A DNA stretch of 64,000 nt, from contig JAUXYA010000005.1 in assembly GCA_030684405.1 (NCBI GenBank), positions 124,001-188,000 on the forward strand. The letters run 5' to 3'. Made by a program: the position numbers and the translations under genes. A model generated the notes under the pieces. That model was given only the letters and a program-made list of their open reading frames with translations. It was not told where the DNA came from and searched no databases. This document shows, piece after piece, positions 1 to 10,220 of the stretch (the stretch's first letter is position 1; every line of letters begins with the position of its first letter). This stretch comes from Burkholderiales bacterium. GTDB taxonomy: Bacteria; Pseudomonadota; Gammaproteobacteria; Burkholderiales; SG8-41.

Positions 1-2516
1 ATGCGGCGGAGCAGGTTGAGCGCCAGAAACAGGATTTCCAGCGTCTCGGCGTGCTCGGCGACTGGGACAACCCGTACCTGACGATGGCCTTCCGTAGCGA
101 GGCCGATGAGATCCGCGCGCTGGGCAAGCTGCTGGAGAATGGCTATGTCTATCGCGGATTGAAACCGGTGAACTGGTGTTTCGATTGCGGTTCGGCGCTG
201 GCTGAGGCGGAAGTTGAGTACGAAGACCGCAAGGACCCTGCAGTCGACGTCGGCTTCCCCTTCGCGGAGCCGGAGAAGGTGGCGCAAGCCTTCGGCCTTT
301 CGTCCTTGCCGGACAAGCCGGGTTTTGCGGTGATCTGGACCACGACGCCGTGGACGTTGCCGGCGAACCAGGCGCTGAACGTGCACCCTGAAGTTGAGTA
401 TCTGCTTCTTGATACTGACAAAGGGTTGCTGATTCTTGCTGCAGAGATTGCGCGAAAAATCAGTGCGACTTCGACATCTTTTCCGGGAACTGATGCGGAG
501 CTGAGAGATGCTTCTATGCCCGATATTCTTCGCAAGTACGGAATTGTCAGCTATAGGGAGCTCGCATCCTGCAAGGGCGCTGCCCTCGAATTGATCAAGT
601 TCAAGCATCCTTTCTACGATCGCTTGTCGCCGGTCTACCTGGCAGATTACGTCACGCTCGACACTGGCACAGGTATCGTGCATGCAGCGCCGGCCTATGG
701 CGTCGAGGACTTTCACTCCTGTCGCAAGTACGGCCTTAAGGATGACGAGATCCTGACCCCGGTGCTGGGCGACGGCAAATACGCGTCGACGCTGCCGCTG
801 TTCGGTGGCCAGATGATCTGGAAAGCCAATCCGCAGATCGTGGCGCTCATGCAGGAACTTGGAGTGCTTTTCGCGCACAAGTCGGACTTGCACAGCTATA
901 TGCACTGCTGGCGCCACAAGACGCCGATCATCCTGCGCGCGACCACGCAGTGGTTCGCCGGCATGGAGGATGTGCCGGGTTACAACGGTGTGAAGCCGCA
1001 GGAGACGCTGCGCGCGACGGCCCTGCGCGCGGTCGACGCCACACAGTTTTTCCCGACCTGGGGCAAGGCACGGTTGCACGCGATGATCGCCAACCGGCCG
1101 GACTGGACGCTGTCGCGCCAGCGCCAGTGGGGCGTGCCGATGCCTTTCTTCGTGCACAAGGAAACAGGCGCGCTGCATCCGCGCACGCCGGAACTGCTGG
1201 AGCAGGTGGCCCAGCACGTCGAACGTGAAGGCATCGAGGCCTGGCAGACGCTGGACGCTGACGAACTGCTCGGCAAGGACGCCGGACAATACGAAAAGAT
1301 CCGCGACACGCTCGACGTCTGGTTTGATTCGGGCACCACGCACATGACAGTGCTGCGCGGTTCGCACGCGGCGGAAGGCTCGTTTCCGGCGGACCTGTAC
1401 CTGGAAGGTTCAGACCAGCACCGCGGCTGGTTTCATTCCTCGCTGCTGACCGGCTGCATGATCGACGGCCGCGCGCCCTATGAGGCGCTGCTGACCCACG
1501 GCTTTGTCGTCGACGGCGAAGGCAAGAAGATGAGCAAGTCGAAGGGCAACGTGATTGTGCCCCAGCAGGTGATGGGAGAACTTGGCGCAGACATCCTGCG
1601 CCTGTGGGTGGCGAGCACGGATTACTCCGGCGAGCTGTCGATTTCGAAGGAAATCCTCAAGCGCGTTGTCGAGTCCTACCGCCGCATCCGCAACACGCTG
1701 CGTTTTCTGCTGGCCAACATCGCCGATTTCGATCCCGCCAAACACGCGCTGCCGGTGGAGCAGTGGCTGGAGATCGACCGTTATGCGCTGGAGCTCGCGC
1801 GGGCGCGCCAGGGGAAGGTGCGTGAGGGTTATGAACGGTACCAGTTTCACACGGTGATCCAGGAACTGACGGGGTTCTGCTCCGAGGATCTCGGCGCGTT
1901 TTACCTGGATATCCTGAAGGACCGGCTGTACACGACCGGCGCGGATTCACGGCCGCGAAGGGCGGCCCAGAATGCCCTGTGGCACATCACTCACTCACTG
2001 CTGAAAATGATGTCGCCGGTGCTGAGTTTTACCGCTGAAGAAGCCTGGCAGGTCATCAAGGGCGGTACCGAAGGCAGCATTTTTGAGGAGCAGTGGCATG
2101 AACTGCCTGATATGAAAATGGATCAGCGTTTGATGGAGGGCTGGTTAGATATCCGCAATACGCGAAATATGGTGAACAAGAAGATCGAGGAAGATCGTGC
2201 AAAGGGAGCAGTGGGATCATCGCTTCAGGCGGAACTCGATCTTCATGCCGCCGGCCCTGCTTACGAAATGATGAAGCGCTTGGGAGATGACCTCCGGTTT
2301 GTCTTCATCACCTCCCGGGCAACTCTGCATAAGAGGACTGATGCGACTGGAGACGACCTTAATCCTGTGCCGCAGGTGAAGCCCAGTACCCACACCAAAT
2401 GCGAACGCTGCTGGCATTACCGTGACGATGTCGGTCATGACCCGCAGCATCCCGAGCTCTGCGGCCGCTGCACGTCGAACCTTTACGGCGCCGGCGAACC
2501 GAGGAGTTTTGCCTGA
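1..2516 (+). CDS. ileS: Isoleucyl-tRNA synthetase, 5'-truncated by window edge
   Basis: Class Ia aminoacyl-tRNA synthetase charging tRNA-Ile in the cytoplasm. The reading frame is open from base 3, so the gene begins upstream and the HIGH motif is outside the window. Visible are the CP1 editing domain (threonine-rich stretch [11 protein letters not shown]), the KMSKS signature in [10 protein letters not shown] (about 1525-1555), the anticodon-binding domain, and a C-terminal zinc ribbon (CERCWHY...CGRC). It ends in TGATG, overlapping lspA by one base, which implies translational coupling. Two patches (about 400-560 and 2090-2350) are visibly AT-richer than the rest. Identification is secure. 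Confidence 0.97.
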   Translation, partial: AAEQVERQKQDFQRLGVLGDWDNPYLTMAFRSEADEIRALGKLLENGYVYRGLKPVNWCFDCGSALAEAEVEYEDRKDPAVDVGFPFAEPEKVAQAFGLSSLPDKPGFAVIWTTTPWTLPANQALNVHPEVEYLLLDTDKGLLILAAEIARKISATSTSFPGTDAELRDASMPDILRKYGIVSYRELASCKGAALELIKFKHPFYDRLSPVYLADYVTLDTGTGIVHAAPAYGVEDFHSCRKYGLKDDEILTPVLGDGKYASTLPLFGGQMIWKANPQIVALMQELGVLFAHKSDLHSYMHCWRHKTPIILRATTQWFAGMEDVPGYNGVKPQETLRATALRAVDATQFFPTWGKARLHAMIANRPDWTLSRQRQWGVPMPFFVHKETGALHPRTPELLEQVAQHVEREGIEAWQTLDADELLGKDAGQYEKIRDTLDVWFDSGTTHMTVLRGSHAAEGSFPADLYLEGSDQHRGWFHSSLLTGCMIDGRAPYEALLTHGFVVDGEGKKMSKSKGNVIVPQQVMGELGADILRLWVASTDYSGELSISKEILKRVVESYRRIRNTLRFLLANIADFDPAKHALPVEQWLEIDRYALELARARQGKVREGYERYQFHTVIQELTGFCSEDLGAFYLDILKDRLYTTGADSRPRRAAQNALWHITHSLLKMMSPVLSFTAEEAWQVIKGGTEGSIFEEQWHELPDMKMDQRLMEGWLDIRNTRNMVNKKIEEDRAKGAVGSSLQAELDLHAAGPAYEMMKRLGDDLRFVFITSRATLHKRTDATGDDLNPVPQVKPSTHTKCERCWHYRDDVGHDPQHPELCGRCTSNLYGAGEPRSFA

Positions 2517-2986
2517 TGTGGCGCTGGCTGCTGCTTGCGGGCATCGTCGTCGTGGCCGACCAGGCGACCAAACACGCGGCAGTCTCGGCGCTCGCCGGGC
2601 AGCCGCCGGTCGCAGTCACTTCCTTTTTTAACCTGGTGCTGGTCTACAACCCCGGCGCGGCTTTCAGTTTTCTCGCTGGCGCAGGTGGCTGGCAGCGCGA
2701 GTTTTTCACGATTATCGCGCTCGCGGCCTCGGTGTGGATCGTCTGGTTGCTCTACCGCCATCCGCGGCAATCACTGTTTTGCGTCGCGCTCGCATTGGTG
2801 CTCGGAGGCGCGCTGGGCAACGTCATCGACCGCATCATGATCGGCGCGGTGGTTGACTTCCTCGACTTCCATGCCTGGGGCTGGCACTGGCCGGCTTTCA
2901 ATGTCGCGGACTCCGCGATCACCTGCGGCGCGGTGCTGCTGGTGTGGGATGGTCTGCGCAGTCCGGCCCTGCAGAATATTTCATAA
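2516..2986 (+). CDS. lspA: Lipoprotein signal peptidase (signal peptidase II)
   Basis: Inner-membrane aspartyl protease that removes the signal peptide from diacylglyceryl-prolipoproteins. It has 156 residues, the usual size, with four hydrophobic segments. Conserved blocks are [21 protein letters not shown] and FNVADS; the last two carry the catalytic aspartate pair known for the family. The ATG overlaps the ileS stop (TGATG), matching the widespread ileS-lspA arrangement. The fkpB gene often found between lspA and ispH is absent here. Confidence 0.97.
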   Translation: MWRWLLLAGIVVVADQATKHAAVSALAGQPPVAVTSFFNLVLVYNPGAAFSFLAGAGGWQREFFTIIALAASVWIVWLLYRHPRQSLFCVALALVLGGALGNVIDRIMIGAVVDFLDFHAWGWHWPAFNVADSAITCGAVLLVWDGLRSPALQNIS

Positions 2987-3044
2987 GTATATGTTTTTAT
3001 TGAATATTTTATGTTTTCCCTGATATTGCTCCGGGCTCTCGCGA

Positions 3045-3050
3045 TATAAT
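3045..3050 (+). promoter_or_regulatory. Putative -10 box for ispH
   Basis: A perfect TATAAT lies 7 bases before the ispH ATG, in an AT-rich 71-base gap after lspA. No good -35 hexamer is visible. If used, the transcript would start at or next to the ATG and be leaderless. ispH could also be read through from ileS-lspA. Confidence 0.35.
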
Positions 3051-3057
3051 CAAGATC

Positions 3058-3978
3058 ATGCAAGTCCTGCTCGCCAATCCCCGCGGTTTCTGTGCCGGCG
3101 TTGACCGCGCGATCGACATCGTCGAGCGCGCGCTTGAACTCTTCGGTGCACCGATCTACGTGCGCCACGAAGTCGTGCACAACAAGTTCGTTGTCGACAA
3201 TCTGCGTGCGAAGGGCGCGGTGTTCGTCGAGGAACTCGACGATGTGCCCAGCGGCAGCACCGTTGTGTTCAGTGCCCACGGTGTGTCGCAGGCGGTGCGC
3301 CGCGAAGCGGAATCGCGCGGCCTGAAAGTGTTCGATGCGACCTGTCCGCTGGTGACCAAGGTGCATGTCGAAGTGGCGAAGATGCGCGAGAAGGGCCGGG
3401 AGATCATCATGATCGGTCATCGCGGGCATCCCGAGGTCGAGGGCACGATGGGACAGAGCGAGGGCGGCATGCATCTCGTTGAAGGTCCGGGGGATGTCGC
3501 CGGCCTGCGCGTGCAGAACGAGAGCAATCTGGCCTATGTTACGCAGACCACGCTGTCGATGGACGATGCCGCGCGCACCGTCACCGCGTTGAAGCAGCGA
3601 TTTCCGAAGATCGTCGGTCCGAAGAAGGATGACATCTGTTACGCCACGCAGAACCGGCAGGATGCGATCAAGACACTGGCGCAGCGTTGCGACGTAGTGA
3701 TCGTCGTCGGCTCGCCGAACAGCTCTAATTCAAACCGCCTGCGCGAAGTGGCCGAGCAACTCGGCGTGCCCTCGTATATGGTCGACAATGCCAGCGAACT
3801 GAAGCCGGAGTGGGTTGCCGGTAAAACCACCGTCGGCATCACGGCGGGGGCGTCAGCGCCCGAAGTGCTGGTGCAGGATGTGGTGGAGCGTCTGCGCAGC
3901 CTCGGCGCCGATGCAGTCACGACGCTGGACGGCATTGCCGAGCGGGTGACTTTCCCGCTGCCGAAGGGTCTGAACTAG
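3058..3978 (+). CDS. ispH: 4-hydroxy-3-methylbut-2-enyl diphosphate reductase
   Basis: Last enzyme of the methylerythritol phosphate pathway. It reduces HMBPP to IPP and DMAPP using a 4Fe-4S cluster. It has 306 residues, typical length. The three cluster cysteines are visible in NPRGFCAGV (C12), [11 protein letters not shown] (about C96-C101) and [11 protein letters not shown] (about C197). The substrate motifs SPNSSNS and TAGASAPE are present. It follows lspA in the conserved ileS-lspA-ispH order and converges on a TonB-like gene 3 bases away. Confidence 0.97.
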   Translation: MQVLLANPRGFCAGVDRAIDIVERALELFGAPIYVRHEVVHNKFVVDNLRAKGAVFVEELDDVPSGSTVVFSAHGVSQAVRREAESRGLKVFDATCPLVTKVHVEVAKMREKGREIIMIGHRGHPEVEGTMGQSEGGMHLVEGPGDVAGLRVQNESNLAYVTQTTLSMDDAARTVTALKQRFPKIVGPKKDDICYATQNRQDAIKTLAQRCDVVIVVGSPNSSNSNRLREVAEQLGVPSYMVDNASELKPEWVAGKTTVGITAGASAPEVLVQDVVERLRSLGADAVTTLDGIAERVTFPLPKGLN

Positions 3979-3981
3979 ATT

Positions 3982-4635
3982 CTAGGGAGTTGCCCCGGCG
4001 CTGCCGGCAACTGCCGGCAGGATGCCCGGTGCAGCCTTACCCGGTTCGGGGCGCAGGGTTACTTCAATGAGCATTTCGCTGCGTACCGGCACACTGGCCC
4101 GGTAGCCGGGATGGAATTTCGCGCTCTTGAATTCTCTCAGCGCTGCGTCCTCGAATTCCCGGACACCGGTGCTCATCATGATCCGGGCATCGTCGATGCG
4201 TCCGCTTTCGCTGATGCGCAGGCGGATCGTCACGGCGCCGGCCATTGACGGTTCCGATTCCGGTGCAGGCACTTCGATCCGTGTCAGCGGAAACGGGCGA
4301 CGATCGAGTTCCGAGGTCTTGAAGTAATACGCACCTTCCGCGCTGCCGCCATCGCCTGCAACCGTTGCGGCTGGCGCGGTCACGGCGACCATGTCCGGGA
4401 GTTCTGCAGCAGGCGCGGCTACCGGCTCCGGCATCACCGGAACGGACGTGACCGTATCAGTGACGGCAGCTGCAAGCCTCGCAATCAGTGGCGGCGCCTG
4501 GGCTGCCGCTCCGTTGCCGCCTTCACCACCGGCGGGGCGGCCCACCGAAATCACCAGTGCCGTATGCAGCAGCAGTGACAGCCCGACGGCGAGCAGCAGG
4601 CGCGGCATGCCGTCATCCACGTTCCGCATGAACAT
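3982..4635 (-). CDS. TonB-like C-terminal domain protein at end of pilus operon
   Basis: It has 217 residues: an N-terminal membrane anchor (about residues 10-30, PRLLLAVGLSLLLHTALV), a proline/alanine-rich middle, and a C-terminal domain resembling the TonB/TolA energy-transduction fold (VTIRLRISESGRIDDARIM, then EFKSAKFHPG and EVTLRPEP). TonB domains contact outer-membrane proteins from the periplasm. It starts 23 bases downstream of pilY1 on the same strand, so it is probably the last gene of the pilus operon. There is no exbB/exbD nearby, so classical TonB energy coupling is uncertain. The start could also be residue 10 (Met before PRLLLA). Confidence 0.75.
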   Translation of the reverse strand: MFMRNVDDGMPRLLLAVGLSLLLHTALVISVGRPAGGEGGNGAAAQAPPLIARLAAAVTDTVTSVPVMPEPVAAPAAELPDMVAVTAPAATVAGDGGSAEGAYYFKTSELDRRPFPLTRIEVPAPESEPSMAGAVTIRLRISESGRIDDARIMMSTGVREFEDAALREFKSAKFHPGYRASVPVRSEMLIEVTLRPEPGKAAPGILPAVAGSAGATP

Positions 4636-4658
4636 GGCACGCGTCCGGCGCCTGATGG

Positions 4659-7600
4659 TTACTGCACCAACTCACGCCAGCTGGTGCGCCGGCCCTGGGG
4701 GTCGCCCGGCGGGATCGGTGCTTCCTGGGTCTGCTGGGATGCGTCCGAGGTGGTGGCGATGACCACCGTTCTGCCGTCGGGCAGCCGCACCACGTTGATA
4801 CCCACTGCCAGCGAATCCGAGAGCTTGATGCCGAAGTTGGCGGCGCCGGCAATCTGCAGGCCGTTGCGGGCATCGAAGAAGTTGAGCCAGCTATAGCCGC
4901 CGATGTTGCAGGCGTTGTTTTGCGGCACGTTGCTGGCAACCACCAGCGTACCCAGTTGCAGCTTCATGTCGATGTTCACCCGCTCGCCTGTGTCCGGCAG
5001 GTCGGCGAACCAGCCGGCGTTGGTGACGCAGTTCGTGGTGCAGGTGATGCCGCGCGTGGTGCCGGTGTTGGCAATGGTCAGCTGGCTCAGCGCGGAACGC
5101 GGGTTGGCGACCGGATAAGTGCCGGTGTCCTTGATCGCCCACACCGACTGCACCTGGGTCGACGACAGGTCACTGGCACCGATGTACTTGCCGGCTGCGA
5201 CGTAGATGTGAGTTACCGGCGGGCTGCCGAAGTCGGCGATCTCCGGCTTGGTGGAGATAGCCTGCGGGTTGTTCGCGGCGTCGGTGATGGTCGTGATGCG
5301 GATGGCGGCTTGCGAGGCATTCACCTCGAAGCGCCAGACATTGCCGAGCAGGTCGGCGCCGTAGAGGTGCTGGGTGGTGTTGTTCACCGCGGTATCGAGC
5401 ACGAAATTGTTGATCTTGCCGAGCCCGCTCGGCGTGGTCGCGTCGCCGGCACCGGTGGAGATCTTGTAGATGATCGTGCCGGTCAGCGCGTCGAGGACAT
5501 AGAGGTAACCGCGGCCGTCGCCGGCAACCGCGGGCGAGTTGACGTTGTTGTAGCCCGAGGTCACGAATACCACCCAGCGGCCGTCGGCGAGTTTGCTGAT
5601 GGTCGGGTTGCCATAGCTGTAGCCGAGGTGACAATCCGAGGACTGTCCCGCCGGCGTCGCAGCACAGGTGCTGGTGTGCTTGAACTCCCACAGGCCCTTG
5701 GGGTTGGCGGGGTCGGTGATGTCCAGCGCGTAATAACCCTTGCCGCCGGCATTGAGGCCGCCGACGAGAATGGTTTTCCACACCGCGTTCACCGAGTCAT
5801 AGACATCGCCGGCGGTCGGGGTGCCGTCCACGTAGTAGCGCCGCAGGTTGGCGTAGTTGTTGTCGGCGAGACGGTGCAGCTCGGGCAGTACCATCGAGGG
5901 AATGACGGCCCAGCGCTCCTCGCCGCCCAGCGGATCGCTGGTGTTGATGCCGGCATAGAAGGCGTGCAGCATGCCGTCATTGGCGGCCACGTAGACCATC
6001 GGCGTACGTCCGGCATTGGCGGTCTTGAAGGCGGCGTAGCCGGCATCGTTGTATTCGGCAAACGGCGCCTTCACGAACACCGGCTGGGCATTGACGATGT
6101 CACCGAGCACGGCGGTGCGGGTGCGGTACAGTTCCTGTTCGTTGGTTTCGAAGCCCTCGCGGCCGCGGTGGCCGCGGACGAAGTTGACCAGGTTGGCGCC
6201 GGCAGCGAGGCCGCGCTGGTTGACTGTGCCGGAGGAACCGTCGGTCATGTCGGGAAACTGGCTGAGATTGCCGATCTGGGTGGCACCGAAGAAGGCCTGC
6301 TCGGTAAGGTTCAGCCCCGTGCTGGCCACGCCAGTCGGATTGCCGGAGCCATCGCAGGCCTGGGTGTTCCAGGTGAAGTTGGCGAGATTGTTTGCGGCGC
6401 CGGTGCGGAACAACCTGATCACCCGGTTGTCGCAGGCGTTGCCGGTTTTCGCATTGAGCTTGGCCTGTGCCGACCAGATCGGCGTGGTGCCGACATTGCC
6501 GGTGACGAGATCGATTTCCTTGGCTTCCAGTTCGCCGATCCATTCCAAAGTTTTGTAACTCGCGGTGTAGGCGAAGTTGTCGCCGGCCACCGGCTCCAGG
6601 TTACTGGTCGCCGCCGCGGCCGCCGAAGCGACGCGGGCGTTGACGCCGGCCAGCGCGGTCGTCAGCGCATCGACCACGCTGTCCGGATCGGCAGCGCTGA
6701 AAAACTGGCCGCGGCCATTGACTGCGGCATGCCAGAGATCGTCCAGCGTCGTGGGATCGTCAGCGGAGGGTACCGGCCAGTTCAGGGCGCCTGAGCGCAG
6801 CGCCGCGAAGTCGCCGGCACCAGTCTTGTAGTTCGGCACGAAATTCAGCGTGCCTGCGAGCCCGAGGCCCATTGTGAACGTGGTCATATGCTGGTGGCGC
6901 GCGGTGTCGGCTTCGACGCCGGTGCCATTTGCGGGCACGTTGTTGTCAGTGCCGACGTCGGTGCCCAGCGCGCCGATCGAGCCGTTGGGACGCAGGTCGG
7001 TCAGGTAGTAATAGGCCGCGACGTCGGCCAGCGTGCCGGAAGCGCCACCGCTGGTGGAGGTCAGGATTTCCGGGTCTGAAAACTGGGGATTGGGATTCCA
7101 CACTGCACGTGTGCTGGTGGAGCAGCTGGTGATGTAAGTCTGCGAGGTGTTTGTCACGGCCTCAGGTCCCGGCGTCGGGCTGATTGGCGTGACCAGCGTG
7201 GTGGTGACCAGACGAATCCGTGTACGACCTGAAGAACAGTTGAAACGGTCGCGGATTTCCTCGTACTTGTAGCGCCGACTGGACACCGTTTCGAGGGTGC
7301 CGTCGTACAGCGGCCGCGGCGTGATGCTGATGTTGCCGTCATGATTGCCGATCAGCGTATTGTTGAGCTGGCGTCCCGCGTTGCCGTTCCAGTAACCGTC
7401 ACTGGTCAGGATCGAGAAATTTTGCTGGCAGGAGTACTGCATCGGGTCGCCGGTCATGCCGCTGTTGATGCCGTCCTGGATGCCGGCGAAATGCCGTCCC
7501 GCGCGCGACAGCGCTTCGCGCAACGGCGTGCCACCACTCGGGTCCTGGGAATAGAGCTTGTTGAACCAGTCGTTTTTTTGGGTGGCGTTGAAATCGCTGA

Positions 7601-8369
7601 TGGCGAGATAGCGACTGGCCAGCACCGGGCTGCCGGGGTTGATGGTGATGAAGCCGACGCGGTAACCCTCGTTGATGCTGACAAAGGCGCGGCCGGTGGC
7701 GGTTTTCATCAGCAGCATCCGGGTGCGGTAATAGCTGTACCAGTTGGCGAAATTCTGGCGCTCGTCAGTGTTGCCGGGCCCCGAGGTTGCAGTGACCTGG
7801 CGCTTGGTCCAGTTGCCGGTGGTGTGCGGGAAGCCGTCGCTGGAGCTGGGCCAGCAGCCGGTAGTGCTGCTGGTGCTGCTGTCGCTGGGCGTGCCGGCGC
7901 CATTCCAGACGTAGTAATAGGCGGGCTGCGCAGTGTCGGTGCCGATGTTCCAGCTGGTGGTGTTGTCGTAGGCGATGTAGTTGGTGCTGAGGTTGCGCGT
8001 TGACGACGAGGTGTTGAAGCCGTTGTAGCGCGCGGCGGTGAAACTCGCATTCGGAAAATCCGTGCCGTCGGAGTTCTTCGGCGGCACATAAGTGATGCTC
8101 GGGTTGTAATAGACCGTGTTGCAGAAGTGGTTCTTGTAGCCGGTCGTGCCGGTGCGGTTGCGAATGCCGTCCGGCATGAAGCCCCAGGCCATACTGCCCG
8201 AATCGTCCAGCGTGAACAGGATGTTGGGCTTGACCACGGTGGTCGAGCTGCTGGCCAGCGGCACGTTGGCGATGTCGGTCATCGCGGCCTGGGCCGCGGA
8301 GGTGGCCGCGAGGCAGGCGGCCAGGGCAAGGGCGCGCAGGCTGGCGGGCGAGGGTATGCGGGGATTCAT
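4659..8369 (-). CDS. pilY1: Type IV pilus tip adhesin / assembly protein PilY1
   Basis: Large (1236 residues) calcium-dependent adhesin associated with pilus tips. It has an N-terminal signal peptide (to about AAQAA), then a von Willebrand A-like domain with a MIDAS-type DDSGSM motif near residue 57. A long Ser/Thr/Asn-rich region follows. The C-terminal third is a beta-propeller of the PilY1 type (ALDITDPANPKGLWEF, GYLYVLDALTG, LYGADLLGNVWRFEV). The aspartate/asparagine-rich turn before LYGAD is where family members bind calcium. ATG is preceded by GGAGAA. It lies 31 bases after pilX in the minor pilin operon. Confidence 0.93.
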   Translation of the reverse strand: MNPRIPSPASLRALALAACLAATSAAQAAMTDIANVPLASSSTTVVKPNILFTLDDSGSMAWGFMPDGIRNRTGTTGYKNHFCNTVYYNPSITYVPPKNSDGTDFPNASFTAARYNGFNTSSSTRNLSTNYIAYDNTTSWNIGTDTAQPAYYYVWNGAGTPSDSSTSSTTGCWPSSSDGFPHTTGNWTKRQVTATSGPGNTDERQNFANWYSYYRTRMLLMKTATGRAFVSINEGYRVGFITINPGSPVLASRYLAISDFNATQKNDWFNKLYSQDPSGGTPLREALSRAGRHFAGIQDGINSGMTGDPMQYSCQQNFSILTSDGYWNGNAGRQLNNTLIGNHDGNISITPRPLYDGTLETVSSRRYKYEEIRDRFNCSSGRTRIRLVTTTLVTPISPTPGPEAVTNTSQTYITSCSTSTRAVWNPNPQFSDPEILTSTSGGASGTLADVAAYYYLTDLRPNGSIGALGTDVGTDNNVPANGTGVEADTARHQHMTTFTMGLGLAGTLNFVPNYKTGAGDFAALRSGALNWPVPSADDPTTLDDLWHAAVNGRGQFFSAADPDSVVDALTTALAGVNARVASAAAAATSNLEPVAGDNFAYTASYKTLEWIGELEAKEIDLVTGNVGTTPIWSAQAKLNAKTGNACDNRVIRLFRTGAANNLANFTWNTQACDGSGNPTGVASTGLNLTEQAFFGATQIGNLSQFPDMTDGSSGTVNQRGLAAGANLVNFVRGHRGREGFETNEQELYRTRTAVLGDIVNAQPVFVKAPFAEYNDAGYAAFKTANAGRTPMVYVAANDGMLHAFYAGINTSDPLGGEERWAVIPSMVLPELHRLADNNYANLRRYYVDGTPTAGDVYDSVNAVWKTILVGGLNAGGKGYYALDITDPANPKGLWEFKHTSTCAATPAGQSSDCHLGYSYGNPTISKLADGRWVVFVTSGYNNVNSPAVAGDGRGYLYVLDALTGTIIYKISTGAGDATTPSGLGKINNFVLDTAVNNTTQHLYGADLLGNVWRFEVNASQAAIRITTITDAANNPQAISTKPEIADFGSPPVTHIYVAAGKYIGASDLSSTQVQSVWAIKDTGTYPVANPRSALSQLTIANTGTTRGITCTTNCVTNAGWFADLPDTGERVNIDMKLQLGTLVVASNVPQNNACNIGGYSWLNFFDARNGLQIAGAANFGIKLSDSLAVGINVVRLPDGRTVVIATTSDASQQTQEAPIPPGDPQGRRTSWRELVQ

Positions 8370-8400
8370 GATGTTCTCCAGGTGCGGACGTGTGCCACGC

Positions 8401-8958
8401 TCAGTACATGATCGACTGGGTATAGGACACGGTGTTGCGCGGGCCGAGGGCGCGCGAGGTGATGCGATAGTAGAGGAAGGTGGTGCCCGACAGCGGCATG
8501 ATGCCGTAGCTGCCTGCGCCCCGGCCGCTGCTGCCGCCGGCGACGCTCACGGTCAGGCACTGCTGGTTCGGTGCGTTGTGGCCGGCATTGGGCAGGCTGC
8601 ACAGCCGGTGGACCACGAACTGGGTGGTAAATCCGGCGGAATCGGCAGCGGCAGGCATGCTGCCGAGGTTGTCCCAGTCGAAGGTGGTGGCATCAAAACG
8701 TTCGTCCCAGCTGGAGACATAACCCCGGGGCTGGGTGTTGTTGAGCACGCCCGGGCCCTGGGCCATCAGCCAGGTGCGTGCGCCTTCGATGCCGGCGTCG
8801 GATGAGGTGACCGCGCCGCGCTGCATCGCGATGTTGCCGGCGATCAGCACGCCGGTGCCGATCGAGCGCCACAGTGCCACGCCGGCCAGCGACATGGCGA
8901 CCAGCACGATCAGTGCGATGAACAGGACGACGCCGTGTTGTTTGCGGATGGATTTCAT
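8401..8958 (-). CDS. pilX: Type IV pilus minor pilin PilX
   Basis: It has 185 residues. The prepilin-like N-terminus KQHGVVLFIALIVLVAMSLAGV is positively charged, then a peptidase cleavage Gly, then a hydrophobic helix lacking Glu at +5, as is usual for PilX. I chose the ATG at 8958 because GGAG lies about 9 bases upstream; a longer frame to 9009 has no such signal and would run into pilW. PilX joins the tip complex with PilV, PilW, FimT and PilY1, its neighbours in the same order here. Confidence 0.88.
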   Translation of the reverse strand: MKSIRKQHGVVLFIALIVLVAMSLAGVALWRSIGTGVLIAGNIAMQRGAVTSSDAGIEGARTWLMAQGPGVLNNTQPRGYVSSWDERFDATTFDWDNLGSMPAAADSAGFTTQFVVHRLCSLPNAGHNAPNQQCLTVSVAGGSSGRGAGSYGIMPLSGTTFLYYRITSRALGPRNTVSYTQSIMY

Positions 8959-8984
8959 GGGCGAATGCTCCGGGGCTGCTTGGC

Positions 8985-10220
8985 TCAGGGACGGATCTGC
9001 GAACCCCACAGCATGTTGCGCAGGGGGATAACGGTTTCGTAAACGCGGTAACGGTAGTTTTTCCAGTGGTTTGCCGGATCAGCCGGCTTGGTCGCGCTGC
9101 TCGTGCCGTCCAGGTTGGTGATGGCGAACTGCCCGCCCGCCCACGAAGGAACAACTGTGGTGACATGATTGTTGGGCTCGTTCGGTTGAAGCGGATCGGG
9201 TTGGCGCTCGAACTGGCCGGAGCGCACCAGAATGCCGACGCGTACGGCGAGCACATTGGCCCAGAGCGAAACGGGTTCCGTTCCTAGGGTACCCGGATCC
9301 GCTGTTCTCCATGTGTCGACGCGGCCGTTGTTGGCCCCGACGGTGTTCAAATTAAGGCCGTATTCCGCCTGCAGCGAGACGACGTTGTCGGCGACCTCCA
9401 CCGGGTCGTTGGCACCGTCGCCATTGCTGTCCTGGTAGAGCAGGTCGTTGGTCACCTGCAACCTGCCGTTCTGCACGGTCCAGATGTTGCGGCGCGGGCT
9501 GTTACCGAGGTTGAACAGATATCCCGAACTGAACGTTATCGGGGGAGTGGCATTGTTATGGCGTGCGATGCGTGCTTCGGTTGAGGTGCTGCCGTCGGGC
9601 AGGTACACCGTGTAGTTGTAGCTGCCCTGGTTGTGGCGGATGGTCAGCGCATCGGCATCACTGACGTCGGTAATCTCGACGGTCAAGCAGTCCGTCGTTG
9701 GTGTGGTCCTCGCCACCAGCAGGACGTCTCGCGGTGAGATACCGGCGCGGCCACGGGTTTTTTTCGAGGTGTCGGTGGATTCGGTGAACACATAAGCTGC
9801 CGGAAAGGTGCTGCCGCTGCCGCGCAGCACGATCAGCGTGTCGGATGCGGTGCCGACGCCCTGGATGATCTGGATCGGGGTCAGCCGGTAAGTGAACGCG
9901 TTAACCGGGCGTCCGCTGTCAAACGCATTGACCGTACAGCCCATGACCGGGGTGATGCCGGCATCGAAAGCAGCAGAAGAAAAACCGTACCCGGCTTCAC
10001 GGATATCCCGCTCGAGGGTGGTGAGGGCGATGACGCCGGTGACCTGGACATCGCTGCCGGCGGAGGCTGTGCGCTTGCGTTCCTCCGAGGTCGCCAGCAT
10101 CTGGAAAATGACAATGATGCCGATCATGCCGATCAGCACGCCGACCATGATTTCGACGAGGCTGAGCCCGGACTGTCGCGCGTGCGCTGCCGGCTTGCGC
10201 CTGCTAGGTTCAATAAACAT
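8985..10220 (-). CDS. pilW: Type IV pilus minor pilin PilW
   Basis: It has 411 residues. The class III prepilin signature RQSGLSLVEIMVG is followed by a hydrophobic helix and a long, variable beta-rich extracellular domain, standard for PilW. PilD should cleave after the Gly, and Glu+5 is present. The start overlaps the end of pilV by 11 bases, which indicates translational coupling. It is part of the priming/tip complex for pilus assembly. Confidence 0.9.
   Translation of the reverse strand: MFIEPSRRKPAAHARQSGLSLVEIMVGVLIGMIGIIVIFQMLATSEERKRTASAGSDVQVTGVIALTTLERDIREAGYGFSSAAFDAGITPVMGCTVNAFDSGRPVNAFTYRLTPIQIIQGVGTASDTLIVLRGSGSTFPAAYVFTESTDTSKKTRGRAGISPRDVLLVARTTPTTDCLTVEITDVSDADALTIRHNQGSYNYTVYLPDGSTSTEARIARHNNATPPITFSSGYLFNLGNSPRRNIWTVQNGRLQVTNDLLYQDSNGDGANDPVEVADNVVSLQAEYGLNLNTVGANNGRVDTWRTADPGTLGTEPVSLWANVLAVRVGILVRSGQFERQPDPLQPNEPNNHVTTVVPSWAGGQFAITNLDGTSSATKPADPANHWKNYRYRVYETVIPLRNMLWGSQIRP

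Noticed and set aside
4920-6794. Long open frame on the plus strand inside pilY1
   Set aside because: It is a GC-driven shadow frame opposite pilY1, with low-complexity G/V/A-rich sequence and no recognisable domain.
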